Source: Cohaesibacter intestini
GTDB lineage: Bacteria; Pseudomonadota; Alphaproteobacteria; Rhizobiales; Cohaesibacteraceae
NCBI RefSeq assembly: GCF_003324485.1
Contig: NZ_QODK01000002.1
Span: 744,001-808,000 of the forward strand
Direction: 5' to 3'
Length of the DNA stretch: 64,000 bases
How positions within the stretch are numbered: the stretch's first letter is position 1; each line of letters begins with the position of its first letter. A program made the position numbers and the translations under genes. Under the pieces are notes generated by a model that saw only the letters and a list, made by a program, of their open reading frames with translations, had not been told where the DNA came from and ran no database searches. Shown here one piece after another: positions 9,893-19,829 of this stretch.

Positions 9893-10195
9893 AGTGAAAT
9901 CAAATCCCCCCACAGGGCAAAGACGTGAAATTAAAATTCACAACTATAAATGTCTGGTTTCAGCATAAAATCCCCATTTTCCAGAATCAGAATTAATATA
10001 ATCTCTGCTATATACTTGTCATTTTTAACTAATAAAAGCTGCAACCATATAGGATATTTATCTAGAAGCGAAAATTTCACCCAAGACTATGTTTAAAAAC
10101 AAATATTTTTCATAAATTACGCTGCTCGATTCAGCTCGATACAGAGATTTACTATTTACCGCCCTGTCATTTTGAGATACGAGAAAAGCGGCTCC
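9893..10195. other. AT-rich gene-free stretch between icd and alaS
   Basis: Part of a 709-bp gap (9747-10455). From about 9893 to 10195 the sequence is clearly richer in A+T than anything around it, with runs such as TTAATATAAT and TTTAAAAACAAATATTTTTCAT. A perfect TATAAT lies at 9997-10002, but no clear -35 is 16-18 bp upstream. No reading frame longer than a few dozen codons with good codon use is present. It could be a promoter-rich or small-RNA region, a decayed insertion, or a binding site for an AT-seeking nucleoid protein. Confidence 0.5.
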
Positions 10196-10204
10196 TAGTA
10201 GCCA

Positions 10205-10256
10205 GTGGCTACCTGATCACCCGCTTGCCCACCAACTCGATTGGTCAGGTAGCCAC
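10205..10256. repeat. 12-bp inverted repeat in the icd-alaS gap
   Basis: GTGGCTACCTGA (10205-10216) is the exact reverse complement of TCAGGTAGCCAC (10245-10256), separated by 28 bases. There is no T-run after either arm. A short reverse-strand open frame reading through it (10217-10441) has no coding features. Confidence 0.6.
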
Positions 10257-10316
10257 ATTTGACTCGCCGAGCATAGCTCAGCGTCTCTCCCCAACAGCAT
10301 GAAAGCCAGAAACAAG

Positions 10317-10344
10317 AAAAGGCCAGCACGAAGCCAGCCTTTTT
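10317..10344 (-). terminator. Terminator of alaS
   Basis: On the minus strand AAAAGGCTGGC-TTCGT-GCTGGCCTTTT forms an 11-bp stem with two G-U pairs and a T-rich end, 111 bp past the alaS stop. The plus strand also has a T-run, so it may act in both directions. Confidence 0.75.
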
Positions 10345-10455
10345 GCCGTGTCACTTTTTCTTGCTTCTCAGCGCAATCGCTTGGCCACCCATATGGGCTG
10401 ACAGAATCCCGAAAAACCACCCGGGATCCGTTATTGTTCAAGCAGACACTGCCTC

Positions 10456-13116
10456 TTAAGCCGAAGCAATGATGTCCTTGATTGCTGCGATCGCGGCCTC
10501 TGCCTGATCAGCATCCTTGCCACCAGCCTGAGCCATATCTGGGCGGCCACCGCCACCGCGGCCGCCAAGCACTTCAGCCGCTTTCTTGACGAGGTCAACG
10601 GCGCTCAGCTTGCCCGTCAGATCGTCAGTCACCCCAACCACGACACCGACCTTGCCATCCTCGGACACGGCAATCATCACCACCACGCCAGAACCAAGGC
10701 TCTCCTTGCCCTGATCGACCAACCCTTTGAGATCCTTCGGTGAGACGCCTTCGGCGACGCGGGCCATGAATTTGACACCAGCCACCTCTTCAACCGCATC
10801 TCCGCCAGCGGCACCTCCGCCCATGGCCAATTTGCGGCGGGCATCGGCCAGCTCTTTCTCCATTTTCTTGCGATCTGCCACCAATGCTTCAAGGCGTTCG
10901 AGCAAGTCGGTTGGCGACACCTTCAGCACAGCGGCTGCGTCTTTCACCCGCGCGTCCTGCTCTTGCAGATAAGTCCGGGCCGCATTGCCGGTCAGCGCCT
11001 CGATACGGCGCACTCCACCTGCAACAGCCCCTTCGGACACGATAGTCATCAAGCCGATATCACCGGTGCGCTTGACATGGGTACCGCCACACAGCTCGAC
11101 CGAATAGGTCTTGCCAGCTTTCTCGCCATGCACTGCCTGTCCCATCGATACAACACGGACTTCATCACCATATTTCTCGCCGAACAAAGCCATGGCACCG
11201 GCTTCAATGGCATCATCGACTGCCATGATGCGGGTCTCCACCGCTCCATTCTGCAGCACGATCTCATTGACCTGTGCTTCGATCGTGCGCATCTCATCCT
11301 CGTCCACCGGCTTCTGGTGCGAGAAGTCGAACCGCAGGCGCTCCGGGCTGACCATCGAACCTTTCTGATTGACATGCTCACCGAGCGTTTCGCGCAGGGC
11401 TTCATGCAACAGGTGGGTCGCGGAGTGGTTGGCACGAATAGCCGCACGGCGCTCAACAGCCACTTTCAGCTCAAGCGGGGTTTCGCGCTTGATCGTGCCT
11501 TCAACTAGTCTACCCAGATGAACGAACATGCCGCCCGCTTTTTTGACGGTATCGGAGACCTCAAAGCGCACACCTTCACCCAACAACACGCCTTTGTCGC
11601 CAACCTGACCACCGGATTCGCCATAGAATGGGGTCTGATTGAGTATGAGGGCCGCTTCGTCGCCCGCCTCGATGGCATCCACTTCAGCGCCATCTTTCAC
11701 CAGAGCCACAACAGCCCCTTCGGCACTTTCGGTTTCATAGCCAAGGAAGTCAGTCGCCCCGACCTTTTCACTGACATCAAACCACACCGCTTCGGTTGCC
11801 GCTTCACCAGATCCGGCCCAGTTGGCGCGGGCTTCAGCTTTCTGTCGACCCATAGCGGTGTCAAACCCATCCGTATCCACTTCAATGGAACGGGCACGCA
11901 GAGCATCCTGCGTCAGATCGAGCGGGAAGCCATAGGTGTCATAGAGCTTGAACGCAGTCTCACCATCCAGACGATCCCCCTGGCCCATGCCGTCGGTCGC
12001 ATCATCCAGCAACTGCAGGCCGCGCGACAGGGTCTTGCCGAACCGGCTTTCTTCAAGCTTCAGGGTTTCGGTGATCAATGGCTCGGCACGGACCAGTTCC
12101 GGATAGGCCTGCCCCATTTCACGGATCAGGGTGGGCACCATTTTATAGATGATCGGATCCAGTGAGCCGAGAAGGCGGGCATGACGCATCGCGCGGCGCA
12201 TGATACGGCGCAGAACATAGCCACGGCCATCGGACGCAGGCAGAATGCCATCGGAAATCAGGAAGGCCGTCGAGCGCAAATGGTCAGCAATCACCCGGTG
12301 GCTGGCAGCCGCATCGCCTTGCTCCTCAACACCGGTCAAATCCACGCTATTCTGGATCAGGGCACGGAACAAATCGGTCTGGTAATTGTCGTGCGTGCCT
12401 TGCAGAACCGCAGCAACACGCTCGAGGCCCATGCCGGTATCAATCGAGGGTTTCGGCAAATCGATGCGCTCATCCGGTGTCACCTGCTCATATTGCATGA
12501 AGACCAGATTCCAGATCTCAATGAAGCGGTCGCCATCTTCTTCAGGGCTGCCCGGAGGTCCACCCCAGATATGATCGCCATGATCAAAGAAAATTTCGGA
12601 ACAGGGACCACACGGCCCCGTTTCGCCCATTGACCAGAAGTTATCGCTCGTCGGAATGCGAATGATCTTCTCATCCGGCAGACCAGCAATCTTCTTCCAC
12701 AGATCTAAGGCTTCATCATCCTCGTGATAGACAGTGACCAGCAGCTTGTCCTTGGGCAGACCGAATTCCTTGGTGATCAGGTTCCAGGACAGCTCGATGG
12801 CATCTTCCTTGAAATAATCACCAAAGGAAAAGTTGCCTAGCATCTCAAAGAAGGTGTGGTGACGTGCCGTATAGCCGACATTGTCCAGATCGTTATGCTT
12901 GCCACCAGCACGGATACATTTCTGAGAGGTTACGGCACGGCTGTAGTCGCGATGCTCCAGACCCGTAAACACATTCTTGAATTGAACCATGCCCGCATTG
13001 GTGAACATCAATGTCGGATCATTGCGTGGAACCAACGGGCTGGAATCCACGATTTCGTGACCATGGTCACCGAAATAGTTCAGGAATGTCGACCGAATTT
13101 CATTTACACCGCTCAT
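10456..13116 (-). CDS. alaS: Alanyl-tRNA synthetase
   Basis: 886 residues from ATG 13116 ([15 protein letters not shown]); a nine-codon upstream extension from TTG 13143 is less likely. Class II synthetase core at the N-terminus ([35 protein letters not shown]), tRNA-recognition domain in the middle, editing domain with [11 protein letters not shown] and the metal-binding CGGTHV, then a coiled segment and the C-Ala domain with a Gly-rich [16 protein letters not shown] motif near the end. It charges tRNA-Ala and clears Ser/Gly mischarging. It lies downstream of recA on the same strand, separated by a terminator and a 465-bp gap. Confidence 0.97.
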   Translation of the reverse strand: MSGVNEIRSTFLNYFGDHGHEIVDSSPLVPRNDPTLMFTNAGMVQFKNVFTGLEHRDYSRAVTSQKCIRAGGKHNDLDNVGYTARHHTFFEMLGNFSFGDYFKEDAIELSWNLITKEFGLPKDKLLVTVYHEDDEALDLWKKIAGLPDEKIIRIPTSDNFWSMGETGPCGPCSEIFFDHGDHIWGGPPGSPEEDGDRFIEIWNLVFMQYEQVTPDERIDLPKPSIDTGMGLERVAAVLQGTHDNYQTDLFRALIQNSVDLTGVEEQGDAAASHRVIADHLRSTAFLISDGILPASDGRGYVLRRIMRRAMRHARLLGSLDPIIYKMVPTLIREMGQAYPELVRAEPLITETLKLEESRFGKTLSRGLQLLDDATDGMGQGDRLDGETAFKLYDTYGFPLDLTQDALRARSIEVDTDGFDTAMGRQKAEARANWAGSGEAATEAVWFDVSEKVGATDFLGYETESAEGAVVALVKDGAEVDAIEAGDEAALILNQTPFYGESGGQVGDKGVLLGEGVRFEVSDTVKKAGGMFVHLGRLVEGTIKRETPLELKVAVERRAAIRANHSATHLLHEALRETLGEHVNQKGSMVSPERLRFDFSHQKPVDEDEMRTIEAQVNEIVLQNGAVETRIMAVDDAIEAGAMALFGEKYGDEVRVVSMGQAVHGEKAGKTYSVELCGGTHVKRTGDIGLMTIVSEGAVAGGVRRIEALTGNAARTYLQEQDARVKDAAAVLKVSPTDLLERLEALVADRKKMEKELADARRKLAMGGGAAGGDAVEEVAGVKFMARVAEGVSPKDLKGLVDQGKESLGSGVVVMIAVSEDGKVGVVVGVTDDLTGKLSAVDLVKKAAEVLGGRGGGGRPDMAQAGGKDADQAEAAIAAIKDIIASA

Positions 13117-13581
13117 GACGCACCAATCATTGTTTCTCTTCAAGGAAGAGCATCAGCCCCCCGGCGCCTTGCTCCATATCATCCAAGATATGGCCTTCAC
13201 GCCTTGTCCTTGCATCTTGCCCTTTTGCCTTGTCTCATCAACCTCGCCATGCCTCTTGGGCATGTTCCATCCGACCATGATCGGCTCAGACAGGTGCGAC
13301 ATTGAAGACTATCACCGAGCGGTTTTAGCGAGCCTCTTCCCCGGAGTCTATTCCTTTGGCGTCAAGTTATGGCGGTTTCTGCAGCTTGTTGGGGGAATTT
13401 TCCCGAAAAACTGATCAATAGGCGAAGGGGCACCCCTTCCGAGACCCATTCGGGCTTACTCTCGGCTCTTAAGACCTGCCAAATGAAAAAGCGGCTGATC
13501 ACAAGGATCAACCGCTCTCATAGATCATCTACCACCATTCAGGCCTTTGAAGCGCATATGGCCCGACAAGGGGATGAAACC
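13117..13581. other. Gene-free interval between recA and alaS
   Basis: 465 bp holding the recA terminator (13486-13516) and the alaS leader. Small dyads are GAAGGGG-CA-CCCCTTC at 13424-13439 and CCATATC-N6-GATATGG at 13174-13193. On the minus strand TTGACG lies near 13355, without a good -10. I find no leader peptide with an alanine run, no T-box (not expected in this phylum) and no convincing small gene. Confidence 0.4.
13486..13516 (-). terminator. Terminator of recA
   Basis: On the minus strand AGCGGTTGATC-CTTGT-GATCAGCCGCT (one mismatch) is followed by TTTTT. It lies 65 bp past the recA stop. Confidence 0.8.
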
Positions 13582-14646
13582 CTATTCGTCATCGTCATCC
13601 GGAGACGCTTCTTCAATCAGGCCGGTATTCAGGCCAGCACTTTGGCGAATGCCCATCTCGATCTCGTCCGCCAGTTCCGGATTTTCGCGCAGGAAATTCT
13701 TGGCATTTTCACGCCCCTGCCCCAGACGCTGGCTATCATAGGAGAACCACGCTCCGGACTTGTCGACAATACCGGACTTCACACCCAGATCGAGCAATTC
13801 ACCCAGCTTGGAAATGCCTTCGCCATACATGATGTCGAATTCAACCTGTTTGAAGGGTGCTGCCACCTTGTTCTTGACCACTTTCACACGGGTCTGGTTG
13901 CCAACCACCTCGTCGCGATCCTTGATGGCGCCCGTCCGGCGAATGTCCAGACGAACCGAAGCATAGAATTTCAGAGCGTTACCGCCAGTGGTGGTTTCCG
14001 GGCTACCAAACATCACACCGATCTTCATACGAATCTGGTTGATGAAGATCACCATACAATTGGTACGAGAGATGGACCCTGCGAGCTTGCGCATGGCCTG
14101 ACTCATAAGACGGGCCTGAAGTCCGGGAAGCGAATCCCCCATTTCCCCTTCAAGCTCGGCGCGCGGTGTCAATGCAGCCACCGAGTCGACCACCAAGACA
14201 TCGACCGCGCCGGAACGGACCAGCGTGTCGGCGATTTCCAGAGCCTGTTCACCGGCATCGGGCTGGGAAATCAGCAGATTGTCGATATCGACGCCCAACT
14301 TCCTCGCATAGATCGGATCAAGCGCATGTTCGGCATCGACGAAGGCACAAATGCCGCCACGCTTTTGTGATTCGGCCACCACATGCAGCGCCAATGTCGT
14401 TTTACCTGAAGATTCCGGCCCGTAGACTTCAATGATGCGGCCCTTCGGCAAGCCGCCAATGCCCAAGGCAATATCAAGTCCGAGGGAGCCGGTCGGAATG
14501 GAGCTAATCTCGACCACTTCCCGCTGGCCGAGTTTCATTACTGACCCCTTACCAAATGCACGATCGATTTGTGAAAGGGCGGCTTCCAAAGCCTTTGTCT
14601 TGTCCATGCTGCTTCCTTCGACCAGTCGGAGACTATTCTGTGCCAT
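13582..14646 (-). CDS. recA: RecA recombinase
   Basis: 354 residues from ATG 14646 ([13 protein letters not shown]). A 13-codon extension upstream lacks homology. Walker A GPESSGKT is at residues 76-83, and Walker B and the DNA-binding loops ([44 protein letters not shown]) are intact. The C-terminus is acidic ([10 protein letters not shown]), as usual. RecA performs strand exchange and promotes LexA self-cleavage. An SOS box at 14764-14778, about 118 bp upstream, supports LexA control. Confidence 0.98.
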   Translation of the reverse strand: MAQNSLRLVEGSSMDKTKALEAALSQIDRAFGKGSVMKLGQREVVEISSIPTGSLGLDIALGIGGLPKGRIIEVYGPESSGKTTLALHVVAESQKRGGICAFVDAEHALDPIYARKLGVDIDNLLISQPDAGEQALEIADTLVRSGAVDVLVVDSVAALTPRAELEGEMGDSLPGLQARLMSQAMRKLAGSISRTNCMVIFINQIRMKIGVMFGSPETTTGGNALKFYASVRLDIRRTGAIKDRDEVVGNQTRVKVVKNKVAAPFKQVEFDIMYGEGISKLGELLDLGVKSGIVDKSGAWFSYDSQRLGQGRENAKNFLRENPELADEIEMGIRQSAGLNTGLIEEASPDDDDE

Positions 14647-14763
14647 ATTTGGGCTCCATTGTTCATAGCATGCACGCTTGCGCAACCATGATTAATGTAC
14701 ACCCTTTGTTCCATTACTCAAGGGATAAGATAAAATTTTGATTAAACATATGAAATAAGATTT

Positions 14764-14778
14764 GTTCTCAACATGTTC
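14764..14778. promoter_or_regulatory. LexA (SOS) box upstream of recA
   Basis: GTTCTCAACATGTTC is an exact GTTC-N7-GTTC direct repeat, the LexA-binding consensus of alphaproteobacteria. It lies in the intergenic region ahead of recA, with AT-rich sequence (TAAGATAAAATTTTGATTAAAC) between it and the gene that could hold the promoter. Confidence 0.85.
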
Positions 14779-14907
14779 TGGCGGGAAAACTTACACTGCC
14801 CATCCTGAGGACCTGAGCTTTTCGGGCGACAGGTCGGCATGATTCGAGCCACGCTCGCCCTTTCGCCTGATGCCTTTAATAACATCCCAAGGAAGGGGCG
14901 AGTTTCT

Positions 14908-16155
14908 CTACCCGCGTGTTGCCGCCAGATACCATTGAACGATCGCCCGTCTTTCCGCTGCTTCCATATAGGTGACATTGGCGGGAGGCATGGCATTGGT
15001 CACCCCTGCATGCAGGTAAATCTGGTGAGCGGCCCGCGCAATATCTGCCTCACCTTCGAGATAGAGCCCGCGCGGCGCGGTGCCCACCCCGTCCCAAGCG
15101 GTGCTGCGCGCATGGCACATGGAACAGCGCCCCTGCACGATGCCCGCAACATCTTCAAAACCGCTCGCCGCGGCAAACCGTTGCTCATGGCGGGTCATTG
15201 GCCGTTCCACTTCACTCAACTCGCCATCCAGATGCTCGGCTGGCAGGAAGGAGATCCACATGGCCGCAAAGAACAGGGCAATGGTTGCCGGAATGGTCCA
15301 GACCGGATTGCCTGCGCGGGCATGTTTGGTGTTGAAATAGTGGCGGATCGTCACGCCCATCAGGAAAACCAAGCCCGCAATGACCCAGTTGTAAGGCGAG
15401 GCAAAGGCCAGAGGATAGTGGTTTGACAGCATCAGAAAGACCACGGGCAAGGTGAGATAGTTATTATGGGTCGAGCGCAGCTTGGCGATCTTGCCATATT
15501 TCGCATCAGGCACCTTGCCCGCCTTCAGGTCCGCCACGACAATGCGTTGATTGGGGATGATGATAAAGAAGACGTTGGCCGTCATGATGGTTGCGGTGAA
15601 GGCCCCCAGATGCAGCATCACGGCCCGACCGGTGAAGATCTGATTGTAGCCCCACCCCATGATCACCAGCAGCACGAACAAAAGCAGCATCAACAGGGTC
15701 GGGTTTTGATCCAGCCGCGATTTGCAAAGGAAGTCATAGACCAGCCAACCGATTGTCAGGGAGCCAGCGGAAATCAACGCTGCCTGCCAAATCGCCAGAT
15801 CCACCTTGTTGGCATCGATCAGCGTCAATTCCGCCCCAACCCAATAGGTCACCATCAAAAGGGCTGCGCCGCTCAACCAGGTGGAATAGCTCTCCCATTT
15901 AAACCATGTCAGATGTTCAGGCATATGTTCAGGTGCGACGAGATACTTGCGGACGTGATAAAAACCGCCCCCATGCACCTGCCATTCCTCGCCATGGGCC
16001 CCGACGGGCAGGTTGGGTGCCTTGCGCAAACCCAAATCCAGCGCGATGAAATAAAAGCTCGACCCGATCCAGGCAATGGCGGTGATCACATGGATCCAGC
16101 GAACGGCAAATTCCAGCCAGGCCCAGATCAAAGGCTGCATCATTTCAAAATCCAT
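14908..16155 (-). CDS. puuD: PuuD, membrane-bound urate hydroxylase with C-terminal cytochrome c
   Basis: 415 residues from ATG 16155 (MDFEMMQPLIWAW); an upstream extension to 16245 is not homologous. About eight hydrophobic helices fill residues 10-310, starting with FAVRWIHVITAIAWIGSSFYF, and a periplasmic c-type haem domain follows with CSMCH at 344-348 and a Met ligand in TNAMPP. PuuD oxidises urate to 5-hydroxyisourate and passes electrons to the respiratory chain instead of O2. It opens the ureide route whose later enzymes (UraH, UraD-PuuE) lie next door. It is divergent from the LysR gene. Confidence 0.93.
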   Translation of the reverse strand: MDFEMMQPLIWAWLEFAVRWIHVITAIAWIGSSFYFIALDLGLRKAPNLPVGAHGEEWQVHGGGFYHVRKYLVAPEHMPEHLTWFKWESYSTWLSGAALLMVTYWVGAELTLIDANKVDLAIWQAALISAGSLTIGWLVYDFLCKSRLDQNPTLLMLLLFVLLVIMGWGYNQIFTGRAVMLHLGAFTATIMTANVFFIIIPNQRIVVADLKAGKVPDAKYGKIAKLRSTHNNYLTLPVVFLMLSNHYPLAFASPYNWVIAGLVFLMGVTIRHYFNTKHARAGNPVWTIPATIALFFAAMWISFLPAEHLDGELSEVERPMTRHEQRFAAASGFEDVAGIVQGRCSMCHARSTAWDGVGTAPRGLYLEGEADIARAAHQIYLHAGVTNAMPPANVTYMEAAERRAIVQWYLAATRG

Positions 16156-16317
16156 CACGCTCACGCTCCAAAATCCGTGTCGAACCATCAATAGCAAGGG
16201 CACAAGCCTTATCGCGCACTTGCGCCTATTTGAACAATATTGCACCCTCTTTTTCTGTGGTATGAAGAAAATCTCGGAACAGATTCAAAAAAACCAAGAA
16301 AAAGACGAGCCAGCACG

Positions 16318-17256
16318 ATGTCCTATTTCGACAATATCCGCACCTTTGTCCGCGTCTATGAATTGGGCAGTATGTCGGCGGCCGCTCGCGACCAGCGCAT
16401 TTCTCCCGCGGTGGCCTCGGCACGCATTTCCCAATTGGAAGAGCATTTGAATGTCCGCCTGTTCCAGCGCACCACCCGCATGCTGAACCCCACGGAGCAA
16501 GGCCGTCTCTTCTATCCCGGCGCCTGCCGCATTCTTGAATCGATTGAAGATGCCGAAGCTCTGGTCTCCAGCGTGACATTAAAGCCGCGCGGCACCATCC
16601 ATGTTGCTGCCCCTTTGGGCATTGGCCGCCGGTTGATCGCCCCGGCGGTGCCCGGCTTTAAAAAGGAATTCCCGCTGATTGATGTCCGCCTGCGTCTATC
16701 GGACCGCAAGCTCGACATTGCGGCGGAAGGGTTGGATGTGGCCTTTTTCCTGGGTGTACCCGAAGATTCAGACCTGCGGATGCGCAAGATCGCCGATTGC
16801 AAGCGCCTTCTCTGCGCCGCCCCTTCCTATCTTGAAAGCCACGGGGTGCCCTCTGACCCACAGGATTTGTGCGGGGAAAATCATGACTGTCTCAATCTGC
16901 GCTATCCTGGCGCGCCAGAATTCCAATGGCCGTTGGAAACAGAAGAGGGTGTCAAACGCTTTGCTGTGTCCGGACCGTTTGAATCCGACGATGGGGATGT
17001 GCTGACCGATTGGGCGCTAAACGGCCATGGCATTGTGCTCAAGCCCGAATTCGAAGTGCTCGATCACATTCGCTCAGGCGCTTTACTGCCGATCCTGCCG
17101 GACAATCCACCGATTGCCATCCAGATGGCCTGCCTCTTTTCCCACCGCCGCAGGCAGGATCCGAAGATCCGCCTCTTCATTGATTATATGTCAGGCCATA
17201 TACGCACCATATTGGCAGATCAGGCCCGCATCATTGCAGCCGATAAAAAGGCCTAG
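16318..17256 (+). CDS. LysR-family regulator, probable purine/ureide gene regulator
   Basis: 312 residues from ATG 16318 ([16 protein letters not shown]). Residues 1-60 carry the winged helix-turn-helix ([26 protein letters not shown]), followed by the periplasmic-binding-like effector domain from about residue 90. It is divergent from puuD and convergent with uraH (stop codons overlap), so it is surrounded by urate catabolism genes. Regulation of these by urate or an intermediate is inferred from position. A dyad with LysR-box spacing lies at 17694-17708 between uraH and puuE. Confidence 0.9.
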   Translation: MSYFDNIRTFVRVYELGSMSAAARDQRISPAVASARISQLEEHLNVRLFQRTTRMLNPTEQGRLFYPGACRILESIEDAEALVSSVTLKPRGTIHVAAPLGIGRRLIAPAVPGFKKEFPLIDVRLRLSDRKLDIAAEGLDVAFFLGVPEDSDLRMRKIADCKRLLCAAPSYLESHGVPSDPQDLCGENHDCLNLRYPGAPEFQWPLETEEGVKRFAVSGPFESDDGDVLTDWALNGHGIVLKPEFEVLDHIRSGALLPILPDNPPIAIQMACLFSHRRRQDPKIRLFIDYMSGHIRTILADQARIIAADKKA

Positions 17257-17606
17257 CTGCCGCGATAGGTGGAATAGCCATAAGGTGAGAGCAGCAAGGG
17301 CACATGAAAATGGCTCTCTTCGCCCATGCCAAAACGGATCGGGATTTCATCGAGGAATCGCGGTCCCTCGACCTCATCGCCCTGCGCTTCAAGATAGCGC
17401 CCGGCATAAAAGACCAACTCATAAGTGCCAATGGCGAATTGCTCCGCTGGCAAGATCTGCTGATCTGTGCGCCCATCGTCGTTGGTCACCATTTCAGTGA
17501 TCAAGCTGCGGCTTTCGCCTTCGATCCGGTAAAGCGCAATCGGCAAGCCCGCCGCCGGACAGCCCCGCGCTGTATCCAAAACATGCGTTGTCAAATATCC
17601 TGCCAT
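17253..17606 (-). CDS. uraH: 5-hydroxyisourate hydrolase (transthyretin-like)
   Basis: 117 residues, the standard size. UraH hydrolyses 5-hydroxyisourate to OHCU. Diagnostic features are the N-terminal [15 protein letters not shown] with the active-site His8, the [19 protein letters not shown] end, and the C-terminal YRGS tetrapeptide (114-117) that separates this enzyme from transthyretin. There is no signal peptide, so it is cytoplasmic. It is divergent from puuE across a 179-bp regulatory gap. Confidence 0.96.
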   Translation of the reverse strand: MAGYLTTHVLDTARGCPAAGLPIALYRIEGESRSLITEMVTNDDGRTDQQILPAEQFAIGTYELVFYAGRYLEAQGDEVEGPRFLDEIPIRFGMGEESHFHVPLLLSPYGYSTYRGS

Positions 17607-17693
17607 GGCTCGCTCCTCTCTTGCCTACTGCCCTTTCCTATGGGCCTTCTTTCAGTTGGTCTTGCCATCATAAAGACTGACAATTCCAGAACA

Positions 17694-17708
17694 TTGCTTC
17701 ATTTGCAA
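17694..17708. promoter_or_regulatory. Candidate LysR-type binding dyad between uraH and puuE
   Basis: TTGCTTCATTTGCAA is a TTGC-N7-GCAA dyad; its inner T and A fit the T-N11-A rule for LysR boxes. It sits midway in the divergent uraH/puuE promoter region, near the LysR gene. The assignment is from pattern and position only. Confidence 0.45.
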
Positions 17709-17785
17709 AAATAGCTATCGGAATTTCAAGATAATGCTCGCCCATTTATTTGCTATAGAGAAGAATAACAAGAAGGGACAAGAAA

Positions 17786-19225
17786 GTGACACGCTATCCG
17801 CGCAACATGATTGGCTATGGTGCCAACCCGCCCAAGGCCAATTGGCCAAATGGGGCGAAAATCGCTGTTCAGTTCGTTTTGAATTATGAAGAAGGCGGCG
17901 AAAACTGCCTGTTGCATGGTGATGCCGCGTCCGAAGCCTTCCTGTCCGAGATTGTTGGCGCGGCCCCTTGGGTTGGCCAGCGCCACTGGAATATGGAATC
18001 GATCTATGAATATGGGGCGCGATCCGGTTTCTGGCGGCTCCATCGTCTCTTCACCGCAGCAGGCATCCCGCTGACCATCTATGGCGTTGCCACCGCGCTG
18101 GCCCGCAGCCCTGAGCAGGTCGCCGCGATGAAGGAAGCCGACTGGGAAATTGCCAGCCACGGCCTCAAATGGATCGAATATAAGGATTATAACCGCGAAG
18201 ACGAAAAGGCCGACATGCTCGAAGCCATCCGTCTGCATGAAGAAGTCACCGGCAGCCGCCCGCTCGGCTGGTATACGGGGCGTTGTTCGGTCAATACGGT
18301 CGATCTGGCCACCGAAGTCGGCGGGTTCGATTATATCTCCGACACCTATGACGACGATCTGCCCTACTGGTACCAGTCCGGCCACAAGGACCAGTTGATC
18401 ATCCCTTACACCCTTGACTGCAACGACATGCGGTTTGCCACCCCGCAGGGCTTCAACAGCGGCGATCAATTCTTTGCCTATTTGAAGGACAGCTTTGACT
18501 GTCTTTATGAAGAGGGCATGGATGGCACGCCGAAAATGATGAATATCGGCCTCCATTGCCGCCTGATTGGTCGTCCGGGCCGGATCATGGCTCTGAAGCG
18601 CTTCATCGACTATGCCCAGAGCAAGGCCGATGTCTGGTTTGCCCGCCGCATCGACATTGCCCGCCACTGGCAGCGCGAGCATCCGCCACAGCGCCCAGAC
18701 CGTCCGAGCCAGATGGATTTCGCCCGTTTTGTCAGCCAGTTTGGCGGCATTTTCGAGCATAGCCCTTGGGTGGCCGAGCAAGCCTTTGCGCTGGAACTGG
18801 GGGCTGCGCACGACTCGGCTCTTGGCCTGCATAATGCCCTCTGCCGCGCGTTCCGCTCGGCTAGCAAGGAAGACCGCCTCAGTGTTCTCAAGGCCCACCC
18901 GGATCTGGCAGGCAAACTGGCAGCCGCCAAACGCCTAACCGCCGAATCCACCGCCGAGCAGGCAAGCGCTGGCCTTGATGCCTTAACCGATGCTGAGCGC
19001 GCACGGTTCACCGAGCTGAACGAAGCCTATACCGCAAAATTCGGTTTCCCCTTCATCATCACGGTCCGTGACCATACAAAGGCCAGCATTCTTGAGGCCT
19101 TCGAGCGGCGACTGGGCAACAATGGCAACATGGAATTCAAGGAAGCCTGCCGTCAGGTTGAACGCATCGCGCTGCATCGCCTCAAGGATATGCTGCCTGT
19201 ATCTGATGAGGCAGTCGGACGATGA
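17786..19225 (+). CDS. puuE: Fused allantoinase (PuuE) and OHCU decarboxylase (UraD)
   Basis: 479 residues, starting at GTG 17786 with AGAAGGGACA upstream. Residues 1 to about 305 are the polysaccharide-deacetylase-like allantoinase PuuE (MTRYPRNMIGYGANPP, GGENCLLHGD, WEIASHGLKWIEY). From about residue 310 to the end is the OHCU decarboxylase (FVSQFGGIFEHSPWVAEQAF, HPDLAGKLA, FGFPFIITVRDH). The protein therefore decarboxylates OHCU to S-allantoin and opens the allantoin ring to allantoate: two consecutive steps in one chain. This fusion is known from other bacteria. The stop overlaps allA by four bases. Confidence 0.93.
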   Translation: MTRYPRNMIGYGANPPKANWPNGAKIAVQFVLNYEEGGENCLLHGDAASEAFLSEIVGAAPWVGQRHWNMESIYEYGARSGFWRLHRLFTAAGIPLTIYGVATALARSPEQVAAMKEADWEIASHGLKWIEYKDYNREDEKADMLEAIRLHEEVTGSRPLGWYTGRCSVNTVDLATEVGGFDYISDTYDDDLPYWYQSGHKDQLIIPYTLDCNDMRFATPQGFNSGDQFFAYLKDSFDCLYEEGMDGTPKMMNIGLHCRLIGRPGRIMALKRFIDYAQSKADVWFARRIDIARHWQREHPPQRPDRPSQMDFARFVSQFGGIFEHSPWVAEQAFALELGAAHDSALGLHNALCRAFRSASKEDRLSVLKAHPDLAGKLAAAKRLTAESTAEQASAGLDALTDAERARFTELNEAYTAKFGFPFIITVRDHTKASILEAFERRLGNNGNMEFKEACRQVERIALHRLKDMLPVSDEAVGR

Positions 19226-19728
19226 GCGACCGCACCATCCTCATCGAACCCATCTCGGCAGAAGCCTTCGCCCCGTTCGGCGACCTGATGGAAGCCACCG
19301 GCGGCCCGACCAAAATCATCAATCAGGGCTTTTGTGGCCGCTATCACGATCTGGCGGCCCTCGACATTCTGCCAGATGAGGATCAGGGCCGCACCGGCAT
19401 CAGCCTGTTTGATGCCAAGCCGCGCGACCTGCCCTATCAGCTCGACATGATGGAGCGCCACCCGCTTGGCTCGCAGGCCTTCATCCCCATGAGCATGAAT
19501 GGCTTTCTGGTCATTGTGGCAGAGGATGAGGACGGCAAGCCCGCTCGCCCCCGCGCTTTCATCACCAAAGCCGGACAAGCCATCAATTTCAAACGCAATG
19601 TCTGGCACGGCGTCCTGACACCGCTTTATGCGCCGGGACTTTTCGCCGTCGTCGACCGGATCGGCACAGCCGACAATCTTGAAGAAATCTGGTTCGAGCA
19701 ACCCTACATGGTTTGCCCGGCCCCATAA
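19222..19728 (+). CDS. allA: Ureidoglycolate lyase
   Basis: 168 residues. AllA is a cupin-like enzyme that splits ureidoglycolate into glyoxylate and urea. Typical segments are AFAPFGDLMEATGG near the start, NQGFCGRYHDLA, MMERHPLGSQAFIPM and the C-terminal VWHGVLTPLYAPGLFAVVDR. It overlaps puuE by ATGA and is followed 101 bp later by the permease, so the three probably form one transcript. Confidence 0.95.
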   Translation: MSDRTILIEPISAEAFAPFGDLMEATGGPTKIINQGFCGRYHDLAALDILPDEDQGRTGISLFDAKPRDLPYQLDMMERHPLGSQAFIPMSMNGFLVIVAEDEDGKPARPRAFITKAGQAINFKRNVWHGVLTPLYAPGLFAVVDRIGTADNLEEIWFEQPYMVCPAP

Positions 19729-19829
19729 TTGACCTGCACAAGCAGGCAATCACCAACCAAAACAAGAAAAACAACAAATGCATCAAGACATTTGGAGGAA
19801 AGAAATATGATCCATAGAGGGGTAGCAAC

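Noticed and set aside
10217-10441. 74-codon minus-strand frame in the icd-alaS gap
   Set aside because: It runs through the alaS terminator and an inverted repeat, has no ribosome site or family resemblance.
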